From NCBI RefSeq assembly GCF_030010625.1, contig NZ_JASCXN010000003.1:62001-126000 (forward strand): DNA of 64,000 nt, written 5' to 3'. The notes under the pieces are model-generated. The model made no database searches, was not told where the DNA came from, and saw only the letters and a list, made by a program, of their open reading frames with translations. The translations under genes were made by a program, and so were the position numbers. Source of the stretch: Streptomyces sp. CC208A (lineage in GTDB: Bacteria; Actinomycetota; Actinomycetes; Streptomycetales; Streptomycetaceae). The stretch's first letter is position 1; each line of letters starts with the position of its first letter. Below are positions 1 through 7,757 of this stretch, one piece after another.

Positions 1-42
1 GCCGCCTCCGTGAGCGGCTGAACGCCCGCGGACCCCGGCGGC

Positions 43-1287
43 TCAGGCGACCGCGGCCACCGACTCCCCCAGGACGTCGAGTCCTTCGGCCAGCTCCGCG
101 TCGGTGGCGGTCAGCGGCGGCAGCAGCTTCACCACCTCGTCGTCGGAGCCCGAGGTCTCCACCAGGAGTCCGCGGGCGAAGGCCGTGTCGGCGACCCGCC
201 GGGCCAGGGCCGCCTCCCGGAAGACCAGCCCCCACACCAGGCCGCGCCCCCGCCACCCCGCGACCCGCGCCGGGTACCGGCCGGCCAGCTCGGACAGCCG
301 CTCCTCGAACAGCCCGGCCCGTACCTCGGTCTGCTTCTCCAGGGTGCTGTCCGCCCAGAACTCCCGCAGCGCGGCGGCCGCCGTCACGAAAGCCGGGTTG
401 TTGCCGCGGAAGGTGCCGTTGTGCTCGCCCGGCTGCCAGACGTCAAGCTCGGGGCGGAAGAGCGTGAGGGCCATCGGCAGCCCGTATCCGCTCAGGGACT
501 TGGACAGGCAGACGATGTCCGGGGTGATCCCGGCGACCTCGAAGCTGAAGAACGGCCCGGTGCGCCCGCAGCCCATCTGGATGTCGTCCACGATCAGCAG
601 GACGCCCCGGCGTTCGCACAGCTCCGCGAGGTCGGCGAGCCACGTCGGGCTCGCCGTGTTCACCCCGCCCTCGCCCTGCACCGTCTCCACGATGACGGCG
701 GCCGGCAGGTCCAGGCCGCTGCTGCGGTCGTCGAGCATGGCGTCGAGCAGCGTCAGACCGGAGACCTCGCCGCCGGCGAAGCCGTCGTAGGGGAGGCGCC
801 AGGTGTGGTCGAGCGGAACGCCGGCGCCCGCCCGCTTCGAGGCGTTCCCGGTGACGGCCAGCGAACCGAGCGACATGCCGTGGAAGGCACCGGTGAAGGC
901 GACCACGGTCTGACGTCCCGTCACCTTCCGGGCCAGTTTCAGCGCGGCCTCCACGCTGTTGGTCCCGGTCGGGCCGGGGAACTGGACCCGGTAGTCCAGC
1001 CGCCGGGGGCCGAGCAGCCGCGCCCCGAACTCGGCGAGGAAGCCCTCCTTGGCAGTGGTCAGCATGTCCAGACCGTGGGTGATCCCGTCCCGCTCCAGGT
1101 AGTCGAGCAGCGCCCGCTTCAGCACGGGGTGGTTGTGCCCGTAGTTGAGGGCACCGGCACCGGTGAAGAAGTCCAGGCGGGCACGGCCGTCACGGTCGGT
1201 CAGCCGGCTGCCGCGCGCCCGGTCGAAGACGACGGGCCAGTTCCGGCTGTAGCTGCGGACCTCGGATTCGAGGGCGGAGTCGTTCAT
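43..1287 (-). CDS. EctB-like diaminobutyrate--2-oxoglutarate aminotransferase
   Basis: This is a PLP-dependent class III aminotransferase of 414 aa that probably converts aspartate semialdehyde to L-2,4-diaminobutyrate with glutamate as donor. The fold is seen in GPTGTNSVEAA (about 105-115), the VDDIQMGCGRTG segment (233-244) and the PLP lysine K263 in LSKSLSG. The ATG is preceded by GAGGAGATCC. It is the last visible gene of the minus-strand operon, 71 nt after the transporter. No ectA or ectC lies next to it, so an ectoine role is not supported; a building-block role for the hydrazine cluster is inferred. A related 4-aminobutyrate-type substrate cannot be excluded. Confidence 0.85.
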   Translation of the reverse strand: MNDSALESEVRSYSRNWPVVFDRARGSRLTDRDGRARLDFFTGAGALNYGHNHPVLKRALLDYLERDGITHGLDMLTTAKEGFLAEFGARLLGPRRLDYRVQFPGPTGTNSVEAALKLARKVTGRQTVVAFTGAFHGMSLGSLAVTGNASKRAGAGVPLDHTWRLPYDGFAGGEVSGLTLLDAMLDDRSSGLDLPAAVIVETVQGEGGVNTASPTWLADLAELCERRGVLLIVDDIQMGCGRTGPFFSFEVAGITPDIVCLSKSLSGYGLPMALTLFRPELDVWQPGEHNGTFRGNNPAFVTAAAALREFWADSTLEKQTEVRAGLFEERLSELAGRYPARVAGWRGRGLVWGLVFREAALARRVADTAFARGLLVETSGSDDEVVKLLPPLTATDAELAEGLDVLGESVAAVA

Positions 1288-1358
1288 GAGGGATCTCCTC
1301 GGAGAGGGGGGTGGAAAGAAGGGGGGACCGGGCGGCGGTACGGGCCCGGGGCCGTGGT

Positions 1359-2522
1359 TCAGGCGCCGGAGAGGACGGGCACGGCGAGCACCGCCACACC
1401 CCCCAGCACCAGCAGGAGCAGCACCCCGGCGCACCGCAGCGGCGGCCCGCCGTGGCGTACGGCGGCGACCGCCCCCAGGGCGTAGCCGGTCAGCGCGGCC
1501 GCGGCGGGACCGAGCAGCAGCAGGGGTACGGCGCCGCCCCGCGCCCCCGCCCACGCGAAGGCGCAGCAGGCCGCACCGACCGCCGTCACCAGCGCCTTCC
1601 CGGGGGGCCGCCCGGCGGGGCCCCGGCCGTCCGGGCGGAGCCGCGCCGCGATCCGCGAGGCCGTACGGATGTTGGTGAAGCAGTACGAGGTCAGGACGAC
1701 GGCCGTCGCCCCGGCGAGCCCCCAGCGCAGCGGCACCGGCACCGGCCCCTGGCCGCCCCGCCCCTGGAGCAGCGCGAGCCCCAGGTGGACGACGGCCACG
1801 CCCGCCGTCCCCAGGACCACACCGGCATAGGTCCGCCCCCGCCCGGCGGCGACCGACGGCACCGCGTCGGTGACGGCCTCCCAGCCGACCCCGGCGAAGA
1901 ACAGCGCCGCGAGGGCCAGCCACAGGGCGCCGCCGGACGAGAGCCCCGAGGGCGCGAGCGCGGTGTCCGCGCCCCCCGCCGGAACCCCCGGCCACCCCAC
2001 CGCGGCGCACGCCACGGCCAGGGCACCGGCGACCCACGGCCGCCACCGCAGCACCGTCACGGGAAGAGCCACCGGGCCGAGCGCCGCCGCCCCCGCCACC
2101 ACGAGCACACCGAGCGCGAGCAGCAGCCCGTCCGTCCCCGCCCGCGGCGGCGACCCGTCGGCGGCCGACAGGAGGGAGACGGCGGCGAACCAGGCGATCG
2201 CCGCCTGCCCGGCCGTGAAGGCGACGGCGAAGACCCCGTCCACCGCCCGCTCCGCCCATCCGCCGAGCAGCGCCCCGACGGCCCCCGCCAGCGAGACCGG
2301 CCCGAGGCGGGCACGGACAAGGGCGGCAAGCACCAGGGCGACCGAACCGCCGAGCAGGAGGTGGGCCGTCCACACGAGCGGACCGTCCCCACCCGCCAGG
2401 GCCACGACGACAGGAGGCATGACGAGCATGCCGGCACCGAGGACACCGCGCGAGAGCCGGGCGGCGATCACCCGCTCGGGCCGGGCCGCCGGGGAGACGG
2501 AGGCTTCGGGAGGCTCCGTCAC
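1359..2522 (-). CDS. APC-superfamily amino acid transporter
   Basis: This hydrophobic protein of about 387 aa has many predicted membrane helices separated by Ala/Gly/Val-rich stretches and resembles amino-acid permeases of the APC superfamily. The N-terminal ARLSRGVLGAGMLVMPP segment looks like the broken first helix of that family. The GTG start overlaps the TGA of the lysine hydroxylase gene as GTGA, so the two are translationally coupled. It may export the cluster product or import a precursor; substrate and direction cannot be told from the sequence. Confidence 0.72.
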   Translation of the reverse strand: MTEPPEASVSPAARPERVIAARLSRGVLGAGMLVMPPVVVALAGGDGPLVWTAHLLLGGSVALVLAALVRARLGPVSLAGAVGALLGGWAERAVDGVFAVAFTAGQAAIAWFAAVSLLSAADGSPPRAGTDGLLLALGVLVVAGAAALGPVALPVTVLRWRPWVAGALAVACAAVGWPGVPAGGADTALAPSGLSSGGALWLALAALFFAGVGWEAVTDAVPSVAAGRGRTYAGVVLGTAGVAVVHLGLALLQGRGGQGPVPVPLRWGLAGATAVVLTSYCFTNIRTASRIAARLRPDGRGPAGRPPGKALVTAVGAACCAFAWAGARGGAVPLLLLGPAAAALTGYALGAVAAVRHGGPPLRCAGVLLLLVLGGVAVLAVPVLSGA

Positions 2523-3802
2523 GAGAGCCGCTTCCGCAGGCTCTCCGCGATGACCTTGGCGCGGAGCGACAGCAGACTGAACGAACCGGCGTCGCCGATG
2601 CCGTGGCTGGACTCGCACAGGCCGTTGAGGAAGAGCGCCGGAGTGTCGGACGCCACCGGCCGCACCTCGTAGTCCGGGCCGACCGCGAGATAGCCGTGCT
2701 CGTCGAAGGCGAAGTCGTCGGCGACCCCGCGCATCAGGGCCGGGACGCGCTCCTGGTGGGCGGCCGGGCCGAGGTCCCGGAAACCGGTGGCGAGGACGAC
2801 GACATCGGCCTCGTGCTCCTCCGACTCCCCGGTGTTCAGCTCCTCGACGCGCATCCGGACCCCGTCCTCGCCGGCCTCCACCGCCCGCACCTGCCGGCTG
2901 CCGCTGACGAACACCCGCTGCTCGCCGTCGAGCCGCTGCTCGTAGATGAGCCGGTACAGCTCGCGCAGCACGTCGCCGTCGGCCGACGAGTAGTTCGTCA
3001 GCCGCATGAACCGGTCGATGGCGTCCTTCCGCTCGCGCGGCGCGCCGTAGTAGTACTCCGTGAAACCGGGGAAGTACCCTTCCTCGCTGAACGGACTGGT
3101 GTCCTTCTCGCGGAGCGTCAGCGACCGTACGAGCGTGGTCACTTGGGCGCGGGGGAACCGGTGGGAGAGGTCGAGGGTGAGCTCGACCGCGCTCTGGCTG
3201 CCGCCGACGACCGTCACCCTGCGCGGCACCACCCCCCGCTCCTCCAGCTCCTCCAGGGCCGGGAGGTAGCGCGTCAGGTGGAAGACCCGCGGGGAGTCCA
3301 CCGCGTCGAACGGCTCCGGGACGTACGGGGCACGGCCGGTGCCGATCACGAGGACGCGCGCCTGAAGGGTCTCGCCGGAGGAGGCGGTCACGGTGTGGCA
3401 CGGCCGGCCCTCGGCGTCACGGCCGAGGGAGACGCCGGTGACCCGCACCCCGTAGTCGACAAGGCGGTCGAAGTGCCCGGCGGCCCAGGTGACGTACTGC
3501 GCGTACTCCTTGCGCAGCGGGAACTCCATCGGGAGGTTGAGGTGGTCGAGCAACCGCCCGTTCTCGAAGAGGAAGTTGATGAAGCTGTAGCGGCTGCGCG
3601 GATTGCGCAGCGACACCAGGTCGCGCACGGGGTGGTTCTGGATGTCCGAGCCGTCGAGCATCATGGCGCTCTGCCAGGACGGGCCGGGACGGGCCTCCAG
3701 GAACCGTACGTCGAGGTCGTGGCCCTCTTCTTCCAGGGCGATGGCCAGGGCCAGGTTGGCCGGACCGAAGCCGATGCCGAGCACGTCGTGGCAGCGGGTC
3801 AC
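2519..3802 (-). CDS. L-lysine N6-hydroxylase of the hydrazine pathway
   Basis: This flavin N-monooxygenase belongs to the SidA/IucD/PvdA family (427 aa). It shows the FAD motif GIGFGPANLALA (9-20), the NADPH motif VVGGSQSAVE (198-207) and the C-terminal ATGFR signature (338-342). The GTG start has AGGGGGAAC just upstream. It would use FAD, NADPH and O2 to hydroxylate the side-chain amine of lysine. Family members often make siderophores, but here the next genes upstream are a FAD amine oxidase and a cupin/MetRS-like ligase, the partners that turn N6-hydroxylysine plus glycine into hydrazinoacetate. A 128-nt gap separates it from the oxidase gene. Ornithine is an alternative substrate. Confidence 0.9.
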   Translation of the reverse strand: MTRCHDVLGIGFGPANLALAIALEEEGHDLDVRFLEARPGPSWQSAMMLDGSDIQNHPVRDLVSLRNPRSRYSFINFLFENGRLLDHLNLPMEFPLRKEYAQYVTWAAGHFDRLVDYGVRVTGVSLGRDAEGRPCHTVTASSGETLQARVLVIGTGRAPYVPEPFDAVDSPRVFHLTRYLPALEELEERGVVPRRVTVVGGSQSAVELTLDLSHRFPRAQVTTLVRSLTLREKDTSPFSEEGYFPGFTEYYYGAPRERKDAIDRFMRLTNYSSADGDVLRELYRLIYEQRLDGEQRVFVSGSRQVRAVEAGEDGVRMRVEELNTGESEEHEADVVVLATGFRDLGPAAHQERVPALMRGVADDFAFDEHGYLAVGPDYEVRPVASDTPALFLNGLCESSHGIGDAGSFSLLSLRAKVIAESLRKRLS

Positions 3803-3930
3803 TGTTCCCCCTTGAGGAAAGCGGATGGGAGTGGTGCGGTCGGGGCGCGGGCGCGGGGAGGCGCCGCCCGTAGGCGGTGGAGCCGGGCGACGCCGTCGGA
3901 CGGTGCCGGGGTGGTGCCGGGGAGACGCGG

Positions 3931-5085
3931 TCAGGCGGTGTGGGGGCGGGTGGCGGCGAGAGCCGCGTCGGCGGAGACCGGGTCGGTGAGGACCGCGGCG
4001 GCGATGCGGCGGCCGGCCTCCGGCGCCGTCTTGACGCCGCCGCCGTTCAAGGCCCGCACCGCCCACACGCCCGGCACCCCGGTGCCCCGGAGCAGCCCGG
4101 GCGGGAGACCGTCGCCGCCGGGCACGTCGTAGGCGTCCGCGGCCCGGATCGTGTCGAGGTGCGGCGCCGTCGCCAGCCACGGGAAGTGGGCGGTGAGCGC
4201 GGCGACGGTCGCCCGCGCGTGCGCCGGGTCCGGCGGAGCGCCGACGGCGGAGCCCCAGACGAGGTGCGGCATGCCGATCAGCGTCCGGTCCGCGCCGACC
4301 GGCTTGGCGTAGAGCCCGGTCCGCAGGTCCACGAAGGTCGCGTGCGCCGGCACGTCCGGCCGGCGCCCGACGACGCTCACCTGGATCGACCGCGCACGGA
4401 CCGGCACGTCCGGCCGAAGCCCGGACGGCGGGTCGGCCGCCCAGGGGCCGACCGCCGACACGACGGCCCCCGCCCGGACCGTACCCGCGTCGGTACGGAC
4501 CACCGGACGGCCGCCGCGCGCCTCCACCGCCCGGACGCGCACCCCGCAGCGGACCACGGCGCCGTTCGCGGACGCCTGCGCCAGCCAGTCCGCCGTGACC
4601 TCGGCCGGCGCCACCCAGCCGGCCTCCGGCTCGACCAGCGCGACCCCGCTCGCCAGGCGGATCCCCGCCGCCTCGGCGGCCCCGGCCACCACGTGCGCCG
4701 TGGTGCCCAGCGCGCCGTTGATCCGCTCGGCGGCCGCCCGGAAGGCGGCCTCCTCGGCAGGTGCTGCGGCCGTCACCGCGCCGACCACGTGCAGCGGCGC
4801 CCGCCCCGAGGCCCACCGGCCGGGATCCCGGTAGGCGGCGAGCCCGGCCAGGGCCAGCTCGGCGACCACCGGGTCGGGGTCGAAGGCCCGCACCATGCCG
4901 CCGGAGCGGCCGGTGGCCCCGGCGGACGGACCGGGCGCCTGCTCCAGGACGACGACGGACGCGCCCCGGCGGGCCAGGTGGTGCGCGACGGCGGCGCCGG
5001 TGATCCCGGCGCCCACCACCACGACGTCCGCGCCGGCGGGAAGCTCCCCGCCGGGCGGGACGGCCGCCGGACCGGCGTCGCTCAC
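3931..5085 (-). CDS. FAD-dependent amino acid oxidase (DAO family) of hydrazinoacetate formation
   Basis: This 384-aa flavoprotein has the dinucleotide motif VVVVGAGITG (21-30) and the DAO-type C-terminus with the ALNGGGVKTAPE segment contacting flavin. In characterised hydrazine pathways (Spb39 in s56-p1, Tri27 in triacsin) a homologue oxidatively cleaves the lysine-glycine N-N adduct to release hydrazinoacetic acid. The GTG start overlaps the TGA of the hydrazine synthetase gene by 4 nt, as expected for a two-step pair. Family and context are clear; the exact reaction is inferred by analogy. Confidence 0.85.
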   Translation of the reverse strand: MSDAGPAAVPPGGELPAGADVVVVGAGITGAAVAHHLARRGASVVVLEQAPGPSAGATGRSGGMVRAFDPDPVVAELALAGLAAYRDPGRWASGRAPLHVVGAVTAAAPAEEAAFRAAAERINGALGTTAHVVAGAAEAAGIRLASGVALVEPEAGWVAPAEVTADWLAQASANGAVVRCGVRVRAVEARGGRPVVRTDAGTVRAGAVVSAVGPWAADPPSGLRPDVPVRARSIQVSVVGRRPDVPAHATFVDLRTGLYAKPVGADRTLIGMPHLVWGSAVGAPPDPAHARATVAALTAHFPWLATAPHLDTIRAADAYDVPGGDGLPPGLLRGTGVPGVWAVRALNGGGVKTAPEAGRRIAAAVLTDPVSADAALAATRPHTA

Positions 5086-7055
5086 GACCGTCCGCTCGCG
5101 GGTGCGGGTGCGGGTGCGGGTGCGACGGGCGCGGGCGCCGCGCACCGGCTGCCGGACGGCAGGAACGACCAGTCGGCCTCGCGTACCGGCTCGCCCGGCA
5201 GCCCCAGCCACTCCCAGACCCGCTGGGCGAGACCGGGCACGACCGGCCAGGCCAGAGCGGCGAACACCTTGGCCGCCAGGTACTCCAGGGCCAGGCTGGT
5301 ACGCGCCTCCTCCGCCAGCGACGGGACCTCGCGCGCGGTCTCCTCCGTCGCCCGGAACTCGGCGCAGCGCTTCACGAAGGACTCCAGGAGGTCGACGTAA
5401 CCGCGCGCGCTGAACGCCTCCGGCAGGACCAGACCGTCGAGTTGACGTGTGGTCAGATTGAGGCAGCGGTAGAACTCGCGGTGCGCGTCCGTCCACGCGC
5501 CGGTCCCCGGCACCAGGCCGTCGCCGTTCTTGTCGAGGGCCGCGAAGCCGTCCAGCCATGCCCGCGCGGCGAGGTACAGCGGGTCCTCGGCGAGCCGGCC
5601 GGCGCGCTCCTCGGTGATCCGGGTGACCCGCCCCTCCGGGGCGTCGCGCAGCAGCGCCAGGCGTACGGCGTCCGGCCCCGCCGCGGCGAGGGCGTCGTCG
5701 GCCCAGACCGCGTGGCCCCGGCTGGTGGAGAACTTCTCGTCGCCCAGGTGCAGGAACCGGTTGGTGACGAACGCGGCGGGCAGGTGCTCGCCGAGACCGG
5801 CGGCGAAGGCCAGGACCGGCAGCAGCACCGCGTAGTAGAAGCTGTTGTCGTAGCCGAGGAAGAGCGCGATCCGCGCCGGGCCGCCCTCCTCCGCCTCGGC
5901 CCGGGCGGCGTCCAGGAAGGTGAGCGCCAGGTCCGCCCAGGCGTCGAGGGCCTGCCCCTCACCCAGGCCGACGCCCCACTCGGTGGTCCTGGCCAGCCGG
6001 TACGGCGGCAGCCCCTCGTCGAGCAGGCGCTCGACCAGGATCCGCAGGTCGGGCGAGGCGGCGGCGGTCCGCAGGTACTCCCGCAGCTCCTCCGCGTGGG
6101 CGTTCAGATCCAGCCACAGCGCCCGCTCCGGACGGGTGACGGCCTCGGTGTCGCAGATCCGGCACCGCACGCCGGTGAGCTCCCGCGCCTCGCCCGGCCG
6201 ACCGCACGCCTCGCAGATCTCCCCGTCGCTGGACGCCCCGCAGTGCGCGCAGGCCCCGCGGGCGAAGGCCTGGTGCAGGGAGAGGTCGCAGCTGGGGCAG
6301 TACGCCGTCTCCCGCTCCTCCTCCCGCACCGACGGCGAGGCGGTCACCCGGGCCAGCAGCTCCCGGATCCGGCCGGCGTGCTCCGGGTCCTTGGCCGGGC
6401 GGGTCAGCCGGTCGGCGTCCACACCGGCCGCGCGGAGGGTCGCCACGATCGCGTCGCCCTCGGCCGTGGCCACGTCGGCCGGGGCCGTACCGCGCAGGCG
6501 GGCGGCGGCGGCCACGTACGACTGGTGGTCGTCGGTGCCGGTGACGTACCGGGCCTCGCGGCCGGTGCTGCGCAGCGCGCGCACCAGCATGTCGGCGCGG
6601 ACGTACGGACCCGCCAGATGGCCCAGGTGGAGGCCGCCGTTGGGCGTGGGCGGCGGGCAGAACACCAGAGTCCGATCAGCGAGCCGGTCGCGCGGCGGCG
6701 CCTTCTCCAGGACGGCGACGGCGCTCGGGATGTGCTCCCAGTAGACGGAGACGATGTCGAAGGGCTCGTCGTGGTCGTTGCGGATCTCGTGGAAGCCGAA
6801 CGGCGACAGGTAGCAGACCTGGCCGGGGCCCAGCTCGCGCTCCTCGTCGCCGAGGACGACGGTGGCCCTGCCGGCCAGGACGATGAACATCTCGCCGTCC
6901 TGGTGGGCGTGGCGCTTCGAGACGGTGTGGCCGGGGACGCTGCCGAAGACGGAACCGAACGGCAGCCCCTCGATGTCGCTCGCGGACAGCATGGGTTGCA
7001 GGTGCATCTCGTAGGACCAGCTCATCGCCGACCGGTCGAAGGCACGCGTGATCAA
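5082..7055 (-). CDS. Cupin/methionyl-tRNA-synthetase-like hydrazine (N-N bond) synthetase
   Basis: This 657-aa didomain enzyme has an N-terminal cupin with metal ligands His49, His51, Glu55 and His89, then a class I MetRS-like domain. The latter keeps a HIGH-type HLGHL (143-147), a KMSKS-type KFSTSRG (441-447) and four CxxC zinc knuckles (253/256, 269/272, 281/284, 298/301). This architecture is that of Spb40-type enzymes, in which the MetRS part makes an aminoacyl ester of N-hydroxylysine and the cupin drives rearrangement to the N-N bond. The best start appears to be TTG at 7055, with AGGGG upstream; ATG at 7025 is an alternative. The C-terminal Pro-Ala tail comes from a GCGGGT-type hexamer repeat near 5098-5122. 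Confidence 0.92.
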   Translation of the reverse strand: MITRAFDRSAMSWSYEMHLQPMLSASDIEGLPFGSVFGSVPGHTVSKRHAHQDGEMFIVLAGRATVVLGDEERELGPGQVCYLSPFGFHEIRNDHDEPFDIVSVYWEHIPSAVAVLEKAPPRDRLADRTLVFCPPPTPNGGLHLGHLAGPYVRADMLVRALRSTGREARYVTGTDDHQSYVAAAARLRGTAPADVATAEGDAIVATLRAAGVDADRLTRPAKDPEHAGRIRELLARVTASPSVREEERETAYCPSCDLSLHQAFARGACAHCGASSDGEICEACGRPGEARELTGVRCRICDTEAVTRPERALWLDLNAHAEELREYLRTAAASPDLRILVERLLDEGLPPYRLARTTEWGVGLGEGQALDAWADLALTFLDAARAEAEEGGPARIALFLGYDNSFYYAVLLPVLAFAAGLGEHLPAAFVTNRFLHLGDEKFSTSRGHAVWADDALAAAGPDAVRLALLRDAPEGRVTRITEERAGRLAEDPLYLAARAWLDGFAALDKNGDGLVPGTGAWTDAHREFYRCLNLTTRQLDGLVLPEAFSARGYVDLLESFVKRCAEFRATEETAREVPSLAEEARTSLALEYLAAKVFAALAWPVVPGLAQRVWEWLGLPGEPVREADWSFLPSGSRCAAPAPVAPAPAPAPASGRS

Positions 7056-7130
7056 GGAAGCCCCTAGAGGATGTGGAGGGTGGGGAGGAGAAGAAGGCGG
7101 AGGGGGTGGAGGAGGCGGTGTGACGCGGCG

Positions 7131-7685
7131 TCAGTCGCCGGTCCCCTGCCGCCCGGTCGCGCGGCGCAGCTGCGTCGGGGCGCCGTCGGCGTCGAAGGGC
7201 CGGCGGAACGAGAACGCGAACGGCGAAGGCCCGTGGTCGTGCAGGTGCTCAAGGCGGGCGCAGGCGTCCGCCCAGGTGGGGATCGTGTCGTCGGAGACCC
7301 ACCAGGCCGCGTACGAGGGCCACTCGGGCTTCAGGAACCACTCGTGCCGCCGGCTCAGGGTGGAGCGGTGCAGGCCGGCGTAGGTGAAGGCGAGGACGGA
7401 CTCCAGGTCGGTCCAGAGCGACAGGGTGGAGGCCCGGCTGTCGGTCTCGTCCGTCCGGCCGCCCGTGTAGAAGCGCGGGACCTCGAACTTCCCCCATTCC
7501 CCCCAGTCCCGCTGGAAGTTGGTGAGGTGGCTCTGGCCGGGGTCCTCCTTCGCTCGGGCGATGAACCCCGGGCTTTGCTCCGCCTCCTCGAACGTCGGCG
7601 GCGTCAGGTCGTCGAACTCCTGGACCTCGGGATTCCCGTACGGCTTCTTCAGGATCGCGAAAGTCGTGAAAGCGACGCGCGGCAT
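7131..7685 (-). CDS. DUF3291 family protein
   Basis: This 184-aa protein matches the DUF3291 pattern by eye: an N-terminal VAFTTFAILKKPYGNPEVQEF followed by PGFI and a Trp-rich C-terminal half. The family is thought to have a dimeric alpha/beta-barrel fold related to small monooxygenases, but its function is not established. The ATG is preceded by GGACAGGGAAAG. It lies between the flavin monooxygenase and the hydrazine synthetase, suggesting a role in handling a reactive N-N intermediate; that is only inference from position. Confidence 0.7.
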   Translation of the reverse strand: MPRVAFTTFAILKKPYGNPEVQEFDDLTPPTFEEAEQSPGFIARAKEDPGQSHLTNFQRDWGEWGKFEVPRFYTGGRTDETDSRASTLSLWTDLESVLAFTYAGLHRSTLSRRHEWFLKPEWPSYAAWWVSDDTIPTWADACARLEHLHDHGPSPFAFSFRRPFDADGAPTQLRRATGRQGTGD

Positions 7686-7757
7686 CTTTCCCTGTCCTTC
7701 CTGGTGCTTTCCCGGTGCTTTTCCTGCGGAGGAGCCCGGATGCGGGGATCCCCGGAG

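Noticed and set aside
43..1287. Ectoine biosynthesis (ectB).
   Set aside because: No ectA, ectC or ectD is next to it in the visible sequence; the left side is unseen.
2519..3802. Hydroxamate siderophore gene.
   Set aside because: No siderophore synthetase or iron transport genes lie nearby, and the neighbours fit the hydrazine pathway.
5082..7055. Housekeeping methionyl-tRNA synthetase.
   Set aside because: The N-terminal cupin, extra zinc knuckles and placement between an oxidase and cluster genes fit a hydrazine synthetase instead.
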